Below are positions 44,571-55,785 of a DNA stretch of 64,000 nt, piece by piece. Where the stretch lies: the NCBI RefSeq assembly GCF_029784165.1, contig NC_073696.1, positions 259,824,494 to 259,888,493 of the forward strand, given 5' to 3'. Positions within the stretch are counted from its first letter, which is position 1; each line of letters starts with the position of its first letter. The notes below the pieces were generated by a model that ran no database searches, was not told the DNA's origin, and saw only the letters and a list, made by a program, of their open reading frames with translations. This DNA is from Wyeomyia smithii (lineage: Eukaryota; Arthropoda; Insecta; Diptera; Culicidae). A program made the position numbers and the translations under genes.

Positions 44571-44986
44571 GCTGGCCCCAGTGATGCCACATATACAGAT
44601 TTATCTGCATTTATACAGATTTCTTGCGTATTTTTAATACAGATATCTGCATATACAGATTGCAGATTTTCTGAAAATAATACAGATTTATACAGATTTT
44701 TTTTGGTTTTCATGGGGTCGAGCTTCTTGATAGAGATGAAAAACAAAAATTTACTCAAATGCGGTTCAAAGTGTCGGAGGTTTCGCTATATTCATATGCT
44801 ACGCATAAACGTGTGCATGAATGAGTCACGGGATAAATGTTAAACAAGCTATGATGCATTTTTTTCGAGAAGAATATGTCTAGTACATATGCAAATTTTT
44901 ATACAGATTTTTTTAAATTTTACCAAGGTGACAAGATTTTTGGAGCTCTTAAATACAGACGAAAATGTGGCATCACTTGCTGGCCC
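44571..44986. mobile_element. hAT-like MITE with ATACAGATTT repeats, TSD GCTGGCCC
   Basis: The element proper is 44579-44978 (400 bp). Ends CAGTGATGCCACAT and ATGTGGCATCACTT (13 of 14). Exact TSD GCTGGCCC at 44571-44578 and 44979-44986. The left third is an array of ATACAGATTTATCTGCAT variants; a single ATACAGA lies near the right end. Confidence 0.9.
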
Positions 44987-45084
44987 AGCTGCTATCGATG
45001 CTGAGATCAGCTGCAACTAGTGCGCTATCCATTGCTACGCCACAACTGTGGCCGCTATCCGCTATCGCTGGTATCCACTGCACT

Positions 45085-46189
45085 GCTACTGCTGCTGCTA
45101 AGGGATGACTGCTGTTGTCGCTGTCTAGAACTATTATGAGCGGCTTCGGCTGAAACAGGCTCTTATATAGGCCAAATAGCATGTTTTCAATTGCAAGCAG
45201 AGTTGCCACATATTCATCTGTACTGGGAGCTACAAAAATCTTTTTCATCTGTACAATTTCCGGGAAAAATCTGTACCACTGGCCCAGTTTCATTTTCTAT
45301 ATTTAAAAAAAACAGCTTTAACGTGAATTGTTTAGAGGGAACCGTAACTGCGTTGACTCAGTTTTAATTCCAAACTACTAGCTTGATTGTCAACAAAACT
45401 CTTGCACACTTAAAGTAGGGCTCAGTAATGCATACTACCGAGCCATTGCAGTTCAATCTCCTAAATTCAGCCAAAAAACAATGAAGCCCACATTTCAGCA
45501 ACACTACCGGTATTTTGTGCCAACATTTCAGTTTAGTTAAATCGAGAATTACTTGTATGAACAAAAAAAAATCGAGATTTACGAAAAAATGTAACAGCTG
45601 CCATTTTTTACCCAGTAGAGTGGTGCCATTCTCGGCAGCGAATTTCCGAGATTTGGCAGTAGACTAAGTGCGTGTATTGCAAGATCACATTCATTGTATT
45701 GTTGCAGAGTCGGTCAAAAAGTTTTGTCTAATCTTTTCTAACCATTTAAAAAATCTGTACTTATCTGTACTTTTTCTCGAAACCTGTAATCTGTACGGTA
45801 CAGAATCTGTACCGAAAAAAACTGAGAAAATCTGTACATTTCCAGATAAATCTGTACAGTTGGCATCAGTGATTTCAAGGTATATGATTCTGTTGACCGT
45901 GCTTGGGAAGCAATCATCTAACGACCAATCAGAGGTCGAATTTTTCGTTTTGACAAGGCTTGACTGTTTTCAATAGTCCAATAGTGTGAATAATAAAATT
46001 ACAATTATCTTCATTTTGGAAAAATCTTAGAAGATTTTCCAATCTATTGCTGCAAAAACGAAGGAAATCCATCGAACACTAACCGATTTATTAGCATTTT
46101 AAATTGGACATATTTTTCACATTTTTCGGTTTTAGATTTTCATTTCACATCCCTATGTAGCCGAACTTCCTGAGAGAAGTATTCTACTT
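45085..46189 (-). promoter_or_regulatory. TATA/CCAAT promoter-like repeat, copy A (interrupted)
   Basis: It matches copy B (55786-56207) on both sides of a MITE: 45085-45197 and 45872-46189. On the minus strand it has a CCAAT-type box (complement of CCAATCAG at 45925-45932), TATATAAGAGCC (45159-45170) and a leader rich in GCAGCAGTAGC. The MITE at 45198-45871 lies between the CCAAT and TATA motifs. No protein-coding frame follows before the stem-loop repeat at 44411. Function is inferred from motifs only. Confidence 0.5.
45190..45879. mobile_element. hAT-like MITE with ATCTGTAC repeats
   Basis: The element proper is 45198-45871 (674 bp). Ends CAGAGTTGCCACAT and TTGGCATCAGTG. The 8-bp flanks are ATTGCAAG and ATTTCAAG (7 of 8). 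The homologous copy B has a single ATTCCAAG at this point, an empty site that fixes the insertion boundaries. Terminal repeats contain ATCTGTAC units, densest at 45750-45860. Confidence 0.87.
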
Positions 46190-46471
46190 CAAAAAAACCG
46201 ATACCAAAATTTACGATCTTAGTATCGTCCATCTCTATCTGTCATAACTCAACGTGTTTTTCGGTTTTTCCTGTCTTTTCACAGCGACTTGTGGTGAGTG
46301 TAAAAAAATCCTGCCCGGGCTCAATACGACGTAATTTTGCTGGTGTTATTGGTAACTCTAGTGCGTGCCGTTTAACTACACGGATAAAACCAGATATCGA
46401 CGTCATCAGTGGGGTAAGTTTTTTTTTCTCTGCGAGCTTGTTTCTTTTTCTCAAATCATCTACTGTTCTGC

Positions 46472-46679
46472 AGTTACGCAGTCTTGCACAATGTCAGAAT
46501 CGTTTCCATCGGATGTTCCAAAACATGATGATGTCAGTAACAATCAGAATCTTGACATAGAATATTTGGATGCCGATTCGCGATTCATTCACTGGGCTGA
46601 CAATGAAATTATACAATTGCTACAGTCGTTCAAAGTATCAACGGAAGTTGTTCAGAAGTTCGTGGGTCAGAGTTTGTAA
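46472..46679 (+). CDS. Small ORF with a SAM-like N-terminal helix, possible 5' exon
   Basis: ATG at 46491 follows an acceptor-like TTCTGCAG. An upstream non-coding exon (about 46250-46409) ends in GTAAG, so a two-exon 5' end is plausible. The 62-residue frame starts MSESFPSDVPKHDD and ends FIHWADNEIIQLLQSFKVST, EVVQKFVGQSL. The Trp...LL...VV..F pattern resembles the first helices of a SAM domain. A donor-like GTAAAA at 46674 could extend it by splicing, but no matching downstream exon is recognised. AATAAA at about 46876. It may be a truncated element-encoded or orphan gene inside the CCP6 intron, on the opposite strand. Confidence 0.35.
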
Positions 46680-46899
46680 AAGCATTGTTCCTACAAAAAC
46701 TTACTAAAATTTTATTACAGTCAACGAATACAGTATTATGTAATATAGAGAAGCATAAATGAAATGTAGCAAACATAAACGTTTTGCACAACAGATCAAA
46801 CATTACGGAATATTCACGTATGTGCAATTATTACAATGTCAATATAGATATGGAAGATGTAATGATTAGGATATGAATAAATATTTTAAAAATTGCACG

Positions 46900-47315
46900 A
46901 TGAAAATTTTTAATATGAAAAATGTTGAGAAATAAAAACAAGCAAAACTTTGTTCAGAATAATCAAAAATTTTGGTTATTATTAACAAAAAATGTCAATT
47001 ATAAACAACAAAATTGATTATTTCCAACCAAATTTTGTTTTCTTAAAAAAACGCTTTGGTTAAAACTACCATAGTTTTCATTTGTAGTTAACGGTGGTCA
47101 AAAATATAAACTTTTTTTTGTTTGGATCAACCATGTATTTTGTTGAAACAATCTGCACTTGCTAGTATATTATAAAACGAATAATTTATTTATTTCAAAC
47201 AACCGCTATGGTGATGTTACCCAAAAGTTTGTTTGTCGCTGTTTAAAACTAAGAATCTGTTTGAGTTAACATGAAATTTGGTTGTTTTTACCAATTTTTT
47301 TCTCCGTGTTGAATC
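46900..47315. repeat. AT-rich MITE-like stretch
   Basis: Repeated AAACAA/TTTGGTT motifs in both orientations, ending ACCAATTTTTTTCTCCGTGT. No clean TSD seen. Confidence 0.35.
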
Positions 47316-47384
47316 TTCGCTATCGATTACGCAAAACACAAGTCATGAAACGTATTCATAAGTCGTGGCAGTTAAAAAAAAAAC

Positions 47385-47700
47385 GTTCAATCAATGAATC
47401 AAAGCTGATTTGGCGTTTTGAAATAGATGGAAATAAGCGGATAAAATATGGCAGGTTGCAGTGGGCTGGGCATGTAGCTAGAATGTCGGAAGAACGAACA
47501 CCGAAGCCTACATTTAGCAGAAATCCCGATAGAGACCGTCGACTTCGAGGTAGGCCCCCCGTGTTGGATGTGTGCTGTCGACGAGGATGCCCGCGAAATA
47601 GGTGTTAGGTGATTGGAGGATAGCAGCCCAAGACCGAGTGACATAGCGACGTATACTGGATTCGGCATTGGATCGATAATCGGTCTATCGCCGTAAAAAC
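47385..47700 (+). pseudogene. LINE ORF2 C-terminal tail (RTE-like)
   Basis: Translation shows YGRLQWAGHVARMSEERTPK, then RRLRGRPPVLDVCC (the family has GRPRTRWLDC), and after a frameshift WRIAAQDRVT and RRILDSALDR. This block lies downstream of the RT domain in RTE-like elements. No RT domain is nearby, so it is a 5'-truncated fragment. Confidence 0.7.
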
Positions 47701-49765
47701 AAAAGTAAGTACTTCTCTGAAAAGACTTCCACGAAATTCTGAAAATCGCTGCAAATACCAAATACTTGCCGCTATAAGCTTTCAATATGTCGATCCACCT
47801 CAGATAGGAACCCTTTTTTCAAATTTGAAAGTCGCCATCCTAGCTTTAAAATTTCCATTTATTTCGATTTGCGCTGCAAACTTTCACTGTCATGAAAGGA
47901 TTTTCAGTTATCTTTGTATTTCAAATTTCAACGAACGAGCTGAGAATGAAAGAGACTTTCAGCTCCAATCAGTTGACAGTGATAGCAGCTGTGTTGCTTT
48001 GGCGATGTTTATGTGGTTGAGAATGTAAATGCTTATATAGCTCATCGACCTCATGCAATGAATTGGCTCAAATAAAAAAAAATCGATATTAAATCTAATT
48101 TCTTTCAATAATCGGACTTTCATTGAAAACTGACACCACTGACGCTGAAGGTCGTTTCAACTTGATACAGGGAAAATGCGGTTTTCGTCATTTTCGTTCC
48201 CAGTGTCGAAAATTTGCAGTCCTGAAAGGCATCATATCGCGCATGGAAATATAAAAATTTTAAACAGTCGTTCACAACTTTTCCAAAACCGGAAGACGCC
48301 TTAAATTTTAAAATGGTGTCAGGCACCGATTGTCAGCTTCTGGGTATAGTCCCAGCTCTAGAAATATTGGTTAGCAGGGCTGGAATTCACCTCAGTGCAG
48401 ACAGAACCACACAAATTTATACACAACACATTTGCCATCAAACCGTGCGTGCCACTCCCGCTATTTCGTTTGTGTTCTCTTCTCCCCATTCGCTCCTTTC
48501 TTCTTTCTTTCGCACCGGAAAAATGCGACTGAGTACACTTTGTATAGTATACTTTGTATACTTTACTTTGTAGTAAAGTATACTTTGTGGCAATGATTAT
48601 CGGATTTGAAAAACGAACGATTATAGCAGTAATTTTTTCTTGGTTTTTGACACTTCATTTGACTACTATTGAAATAATTTAGAAGCTAATTTTCAGTGCT
48701 GCTCAATGGGTTTTGTTTCAAAACTAAAAATGGTTTCTTCCCGGAGGTAGCCGCAATATGTCTCCTACATGAACAGTAGGGTGGCAATAGAATTCGACTT
48801 TTCGAATTTCGTTTAGAAGTAGGATTCAATAGTTTCGTCTTCGAAAAAAGTTCCCATACTAAACTTCAGCTAAATCTGACTTCGGAAACACGAAAGCATT
48901 ATTTTGTGACCAATGAAAAAAATGCGCAGGTAGTTCATAAATTTTTGAATATCAAAAAATTCTGATCCCAAATGTCTTAAAAATACATGAAACATCGAGA
49001 TCTGATGTTATCCAAAAACAAAAAATGAAAAAATCGATCGGTCAAAGTTTTACTTTTCGACTGAACGAACTTCTAAATGCGACGAAAAACAGTTTTTTTT
49101 CCATGCAAGTCACTTTCACCCTAATGAACGGTATCAGTAGTGAATGCATGTAGCGATTGTATATGAATACCGAGACAGAAACATGTCTAGACGTGCGTAA
49201 TATGTCCTAAGAAACACGTCCACGCCATTGAGAATCGTGTTTAAATGAATTCTCAAAAATGTATATGGTCCTTGGTCTTGGTTCCTTTTTTCTGCTATTT
49301 TTTCTAACCGCAACGCAACGCAAACTGCTCAAACTGAAGCTCTTTGTTCTCACGCAATGTGTCACAAAAAGCAGCACAAAGTGTTGTTCCGTTCTCCCTC
49401 TTTTGAAATATTTCCCACTTGATGATATCTTTCATAGTCATTTCGTTTTCGCTCTTTCTCTTTGTGCCTGTTTGTTGTCAAAATGTGTGGGTACCGTTCT
49501 CGTTGTGCCTTTACGTAAAATTAACACACTGAGCGCAATGAGTGTGCGAATGACAGCCCTGTTGGTTAGTATTTGAACTTTTTTTAGTTTTCTAGAATTT
49601 TGCAGAAAACGTAATTCACGAATCCAAAATAGCGTTAGACATTTGATATTTTTAGCGATGTGTTATTACAGAAATACTAACATCGGAGAGTATATCTTCT
49701 TCAATTTTACCCAGCTTTTCAGAGAATGGAAGGCACCCTTTTGGATTCAAAATTGGTATCAGTTA
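47700..49765. other. No gene recognised
   Basis: Short TATACTTTG repeats and a small palindrome at about 48535-48588. No coding similarity. Confidence 0.4.
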
Positions 49766-50720
49766 TACTGCCCATAAAAGCAAAAGAGTCCCATATGACT
49801 TTTTGGCAAATTTTAGTTTATGCTGTCAATGTATCTAATTTTGTTCAAATGTTCGTATGCCTTGATAAAATTTGAAAGTTTGTTCTGAAAAATACTGAAA
49901 AAATACCAAACCTTGTCTGTCCCATATTGAAAATAAAGGCATACGAGTCCCATCCTTAGTATATATTCGATTGTGCTTAAAAAAACATTTCACATTTGTT
50001 ATCAATTAAAAGACAAGTGTCCACATAAAAACATCAAGGTACAATTAAAAATGAGCTAGAGATATCAAAACTCATTTAAACTAATGTGTGTTTTCGAAAA
50101 ATATCAAAAGTTATAGTGAAGTTTTTTCAACTATTTCCAGAAATCCTTCTTAGCATCTGGGATGAGTGGAATTCAAGTGTTCAGGATTGTGGCCTTACGG
50201 TCTGCCTAGATTTCTCGTGGACTCTAGAAAAAAAAAATCATTGTAGACTCTTTGTCGAACGAACTTTCGTCTATCAGCTTAAGTTGCCTTTTGGTGAAAA
50301 ACATACACCGGTTCATGTTGCAATCCATTGAAACTGAATCGCTGTATTGCAATTCGTATGGTCTTAAAATGTTGGACTGAAATAAACTTTGCACATGACA
50401 GATTCAATAAGGAATAATAATAAATGTCTTGGCCGTCTTAGAGTGCGTGGAGACTGATATGCGTTTGTTCTTTGTACATAGAGAAAAAATAAAGGCAAAC
50501 GAGTCCCATCATTTATTTCCAAGCTTGGAATTCAGGCAAAAGTTCTTAGAATTCATGGAAATATATAATGTTCCACCTCATGAACATACAGATGAATAAA
50601 ACATACTTTTATTTAGTTAAGTCATAGTTATTTGCCTTCAATTCAAGGTTGAAACTTCATTTGCAATTTTCTCAATTGTGAGAATTTCCATATGGGACTC
50701 TTATGCTTTTATGGGCAGTA
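49766..50720. mobile_element. TIR element with TA TSD and internal GAGTCCCAT repeats
   Basis: The element proper is 49768-50718 (951 bp). 30-bp ends CTGCCCATAAAAGCAAAAGA... match in inverted orientation at 29 of 30; TA on each side. Related AAAGGCAWACGAGTCCCAT motifs lie inside at about 49936 and 50492. No transposase. Confidence 0.87.
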
Positions 50721-50984
50721 TAGATATATGGTATTTGGACGTCAACCCGTTTTAAAGGCCCATATTGGTTAATGTATGAAGGATTTTCACGGATTTCTTG
50801 AAGCAGGATTAAGCCGCACTTAAATTTAAAAGGTCACCAAACACCGGTTCCCGTTCTCAAGGTCAAGCTTTCCTAAACCAGAAGTCACAATCTTAGATTT
50901 AAATAACATAAATTTAGACATCATCCCCATTCTGAGAATATCCAAATTGCGAGTATAATTTAGTTTTCGCAGATTTCCAGCGTC

Positions 50985-51125
50985 AGCCTGGGGAGTTTAG
51001 TAGCCGCAAGGTTAAAGACTCCGCTTTGCCAAGCGGGTGATCGTGGATTTTCGAATCTTAAAATAATTAGGATGTCAACGGATTTGAGCATTGGTTCATT
51101 CTGAGGCTCCCCATTAACTCTTCCT
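50985..51125 (+). mobile_element. tRNA-like SINE, copy 2
   Basis: GGGGAGTTTAGTAGCCGCAA, then GATCGTGGATTTTCGAATC (degenerate B box) and GAGCATTGGTTCATTCTGAG. Homologous throughout to the minus-strand copy at 29692-29832, but more diverged in the B box. Confidence 0.65.
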
Positions 51126-52315
51126 TCACTTCGAATTCTACAAAACCTCGACAAATATCGTTTGAAACAAAATCCCTCTAACAATAAAACTGGTCAGAGG
51201 GCCAGAAGTACGTAATACTCCCGGTTTCCAAATGCAATATGTTGACTTGCCAACAGTAGAAATAGCTGAAGTCCACTAGGTGAGTGATATCCCTCCAAAT
51301 CTGGCGTTCTGGGCCATCAAAATTAACCAGGAAAGTGTTATCAAGGCATGCATAAAAGAAACGTTAAGATTTGGGTGACTCGAGAAGGCCTTAAGGGGTT
51401 ATAAACCTTTTTGGTCGAGAAAAATGAGGGAAGTTTGAATTTATTTTTAAGTGCATAGCATCATTTTCATTGCATCAAAGTGGTATTTTTCTAAAAGTAC
51501 AGTTTATCAACAACAAAAAACTACATTTGATTTTGAGATATACCAATTATTACTGGAGTAATGGCCGTTTCCCCGAAACGCTATTTTTTGCAGAGGCTTG
51601 CGGTGATCCTGATAGAGACTCAGCGGGTCAACCGAAATTGAAAAACTTATATTATTTCATTAGTTTAGAAGTGTGCCGTGTCCTTGAACGATTGCATTTG
51701 TGAGTATTTTGTTTTCAGTGCAAATGGGAACGTTTTTCCCAAAAAATGCACGTTTTAAGCGCTAAAAAGTGCGTTAAATTTTTTTTTTTGCGGAAAAATG
51801 TAACTGTATGTTTCAAAAAGCGATCATTCAAGGACCGGCGAATTTAATAACGAAAATTAAAAAAAAAGATGAAGGAAATCGGTTCAGTAGTTTTCCCGCA
51901 ATCAGGATCACGGCAAAGTCATTTTTCGGAAAACACTATTCCGAGATAATCGCGTGTAAAGTTACAAGTTTAGCTTATGCGGCCGTGAAGAGGCGCGCTG
52001 CAAATCGCTCTCACTTTCTTCCATAGGTTGACAGGTAGAGATAAAATTGTCAAAAAAGCCGTTCGATAAAAGACCACTGACAAATAAACTGCCGGAACCC
52101 GGATAACTGTCCCATAATGAAAAACAGGATGTTGAGAAAACGGCAATTGAATAATATCCGTAAATTTTCTGATTTCCAGCTATTTTAAGCAATTACATCC
52201 AAAACCAATGACCAGAGCAGTTTCATGGCACCACAAGTTTAACGTTGATAACAAAAAATACAAAATACCATGAGTAGAATTGGTTTTACGTTATATAACT
52301 TGAAGAAAAAAACAA
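51126..52315. other. No gene recognised
   Basis: Nothing beyond short frames without family motifs. Confidence 0.4.
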
Positions 52316-52376
52316 TATGGGACAAAATATTCGGGTACATTTCAAAAGTACTCGCATATTTTGTCCCATCCCATAT
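52316..52376. repeat. Hairpin TATGGGACAAAATATTCGGG
   Basis: Arms 52316-52338 and about 52351-52376 are inverted copies. The TGGGACA motif recurs at 52556 and, inverted, at about 53312, bracketing the Tc1-like relic below. Confidence 0.65.
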
Positions 52377-52749
52377 AAATTCAACCAGCAACCGGCAGTA
52401 TCACCGGCTACGTAGATTATTCTACACAAAAACAACATTAGTTTAGTTATTTGAATGACATACTTCTATATGCCTAAAATTATCCGATCTACACTAATCT
52501 GGAGCAAAATTATATGTTTGCAGTTTATACCACTGTAATGCGGGTACTTTCAATATGGGACAAACACAGCTTAGTATTTTTTCCAAGTTTTTTCATTCTA
52601 ATGCATCAATTTTAGATTTTTTTCGGAAAATATGATAACAATTAAGGCGATTCCCGATGATAACTCAAAAGTGACAAAAATCAGTATGGACAGTTATGCG
52701 GGTACCGGCAGTAAAGACGTTATATTTAAAAGCTCTACAATAGTCCGAC

Positions 52750-53065
52750 GTGGTAAAGTGCAAAAATTGCGAAGTGCCTCGAATTCTTCAATTTAACCTT
52801 AAATAGCGTGCTGAAACGATTCAATGAAACTTTAACGCTGGATTGCGCTGATCACAGTAACCACAAAAGTGGAGCGGCTGACAAGCAGTTACGATTAAAA
52901 GTTTGCAGAGCAGTTCGGACGCACGCTGGGATCATCCTGCGTGATTTGACTCTTGGCACCGTACAGCAGTGTTCGACGAATCTTTAGGCGTGAAGGTCTG
53001 CGGTCGTTCCACGCCCGCAAGCAGAATCTCGTTGCAAAACGCCGCGCTAGGATGCTTCGCCTCGT
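52750..53065 (+). pseudogene. Tc1-like transposase N-terminal fragment
   Basis: In three frames: TLTLDCADHSNHKSGAADKQ, LRLKVCRAVRTHAGIILRDL, then RRIFRREGLRSFHARKQNLV and AKRRARMLR. This is the second HTH and the R-KP/ARKKP-like linker before the catalytic core of Tc1-like transposases. Frameshifts and absence of the DDE core show it is dead. Confidence 0.7.
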
Positions 53066-54158
53066 GGCTGCGTGCCACTAAGGGTACACCCAGAGTGCGT
53101 GGTCAACGGTAGTGGAGTTCGGCCTCGCAAAGCACCACCTTGCCAACACGTGGATGCTAAGAGTCGCGAGTTGTCTGACAGGGGAAAGACTACCACAGCC
53201 AGTGCGAATCACCCGGACAGTTTGAATTCAGAGGCCCTACCGGGATTCTCCTCAAAAGGTAAATAAATTGCTGCAAAATCATATCTCAATTTTTTTTTTT
53301 TTACGAAGATGTGTCCCATTTTGTGTGCCCAAATATTGAATGGAACAAGCTTTGCTTCCTCAGCACCCCTGAGCAGTCGAGGCTAACACAACTGTTACAG
53401 AACAACGAATGATTTCTGATATAGGATTGAAAAGTTGGCGTTTGGGATACTTACATGATTCAGAAAATCTTTGAAGACCTTAATGCAGTTAGTAGCCATA
53501 GAGATAATGAACATTCTTTCTCATTAAATCCACGTACTCAATCGACATAATCAGTAGTTTTAATTTTTGTCCCGTGTTACAAGACATTATGAATTGTGAA
53601 TCTGAACATAGAGAAAAGGATTTATATCTGGCTGTTTGGTTCTTAAAGACTTGGAAATTACTGAACCGATCGGCGTGAAAATTGGTATGTCGGAGTTGTT
53701 GTGGCCTGGGAATGTTTCCGTGATGACTCGATATCTCTCCCTCTCTGTAAGGAGGGTATAACTCGAGAACTAATCGAGCAAATAGAGCCAAATTTGGCAT
53801 GTGACGGTTTTTGTGTAGAAGAAATGTGTCTCGGATGGTTTGACATCTCTCTTTTCTCTAAGCGCAAAACTTTTCTTTATTACTTCAAAAGTAATAGCGC
53901 AAAATTGCCCTTTAGGTAACAAATCTGTTATTTTAAGGGCAATAAATTTCTTCCCCTATCAAGTAACATATATTTTGCACGTGTTACGGGAATACGACTA
54001 TCTAATAATCTAATATGTGGCCGTCCTAATTTTTGTTACATTTTGGTTATTACTCTTTGTGTATAATTCGCGATCATCTCATTCCGTCCCGAACGCTCGG
54101 CAATAACGGACGCATTAAGTGGTTGTCTGGCTATAAAACCGATATTGTGTAAAAAAAT
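53066..54158. other. No gene recognised
   Basis: 53500-53930 has the look of a dispersed non-coding repeat (GGAAATTACTGAACCGATCG, CTCGAGAACTAATCGAGCAA). No coding family identified. Confidence 0.4.
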
Positions 54159-54214
54159 TACAGGAGGGGTGTGTGCAAAGCCACGACCGCAAGGTTGAAG
54201 TAGAATACTTTTAA
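54159..54214 (+). repeat. Repeat core AAAGCCACGACCGCAAGGTT, copy 2
   Basis: Near-identical to 43408-43464 over 55 bp. It diverges at AAGCCTGTATCAGACTAG, which looks like the end of another element. CCAATCAG occurs downstream at 54281. Confidence 0.7.
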
Positions 54215-54769
54215 GCCTGTATCAGACTAGCCGTTGCAGCGGTTGACCGCTACCGATCCGTTCTTTTTCGACCAATCAGAGCACAGCGGTCGACCGTAGT
54301 TTGTTGCTGTTGGAAAAAATAGAATCTGCTGTCATTGTCACGGCGAAAGCAAACGTGCCTCTTCACACTTACACAAATTCACATTTAGAGACTTGTCAAA
54401 TAAAAATGTGTGCTTCTCTTTTTGGCACACAAGACAGCCAGTCATAACATTGATAGCACCGGCAACGCTGGTTGGCGATGTCAAATTTCGACCAACGCAC
54501 ACTGGCAAAAATGAACCCAAATTCCCCCTAATTAAAAGCCGCTGGGCTGGATACCTTAAATATAGCATTTCTTATGTTAAATTGGTTAATAAATTGATAG
54601 GTGATATTTTCATTATGTGCAGGGCACGGGAAAGGGTCTATATTTCCAAAAATACGCAAAAATAGGGTGAAAAGAGGCGAAAAAGACCATGAGGCGTGGT
54701 GATCAACCACAGGGCAAGTAATTTGTTTGATTTGAAGGCAGCCATGCGCATGCGCAACCCGCTGCTATT

Positions 54770-54890
54770 GTCTGTTACTGCTGAGTGCTGATATCTGCTG
54801 CTACTGCTGTCAACGTTGTGGACGGTCCATCCAGCTCACCTTCCGACTAATGAATGTAGCTAGTTTTCCCAGAAACACTTTTATAGCCGA
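54770..54890 (-). promoter_or_regulatory. TATA-containing promoter-like module
   Basis: On the minus strand CTATAAAAGTG (54878-54888) is followed by a leader with GACAGCAGTAGCAGCAG. Layout parallels 45160 and 55860. No coding frame downstream is recognised. Confidence 0.35.
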
Positions 54891-55191
54891 AGGGTGCTAC
54901 GTAATAGGCCACGCCTTTCAGTTCAGTTTTTCCATTCTCTAATGTTCTTTAGACGAATTATCCCACAATTCGCATATGATTATTGTATTCAGCGAATAAA
55001 CACCGATGGTGTGCTCACACACGCAACGGTTTTAACCCGTATCTTATTGCGGTTTGTAACATCAAGCGATTTCGTTTGCTCGCTGTTGCGTGTTGCATCA
55101 TGTTGCAACTTGGCAGCTGGGAGACGACGAATTTCTGTTCATGCTGATTGATTGAATCGACTTCATATTAGTTCTGCATAGTCGAACTAAC

Positions 55192-55700
55192 TGTCTTTGT
55201 AAATGCGTTTTAACAGGGCAGTTTGTTATTCAAAGTCGGTTATGCTGATCGCAGCCTTTGCACTGCCCCTACAGTTGGGGGTTTACTGAATAAAGTAAAA
55301 ATTAGACAACTACAACTGAATTTGATTGCATCCCGCACAGGATGTCTGCTTGTGTTGATGCCAGAAAAATTATTAACCTTCAATTATTTGTTTATATGCC
55401 TTGAAAAAGGCATTTTACGGTTCAAAATCGGTTGCTGATCGCAACCTTTGAGCTGCCCTAACAGTGGGGGAATTAAGATACACGGACAACTTGCACTGTG
55501 GAAGCTATTTCACATAAAATTAGACATACATACATAAATTAGACGGGTGCGACAGATTTAAATTGCTAGGATCCAACACAGAATTCTTGCTTGCGTTGTC
55601 AAAAGTTATTAACTTTCAATGACTTGTTTATTTGCCTTGAAAAAAGCATTTTGATTTTCAAAATTGGATTTCCTGATGGCAATCTTCATGCTGCCCCAAC
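55192..55700 (-). repeat. Two tandem stem-loop repeat units
   Basis: Units of about 235-240 bp, each containing a GATCGCARCCTTTGARCTGC-type segment and a TGCCTTGAAAAAGGCA palindrome (55397-55412, with TGCCTTGAAAAAAGCA at 55633-55648). On the minus strand the palindrome is a TTTC-loop hairpin followed by ATAAACAA. Related hairpins: 43653 and 44411. Confidence 0.6.
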
Positions 55701-55785
55701 ACGAGGGGAATAATGGCAGTCTGGCGACACACGCTGAGAAAAACCGCGCTGCTCCTGAGATGTGGGGACCCGCCACAGGGCTAGT

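Noticed and set aside
55192..55700. Functional histone genes on the minus strand
   Set aside because: Only a hairpin and AATAAA-like signals are present; no H1, H2A, H2B, H3 or H4 codons were found between promoter-like and hairpin segments.
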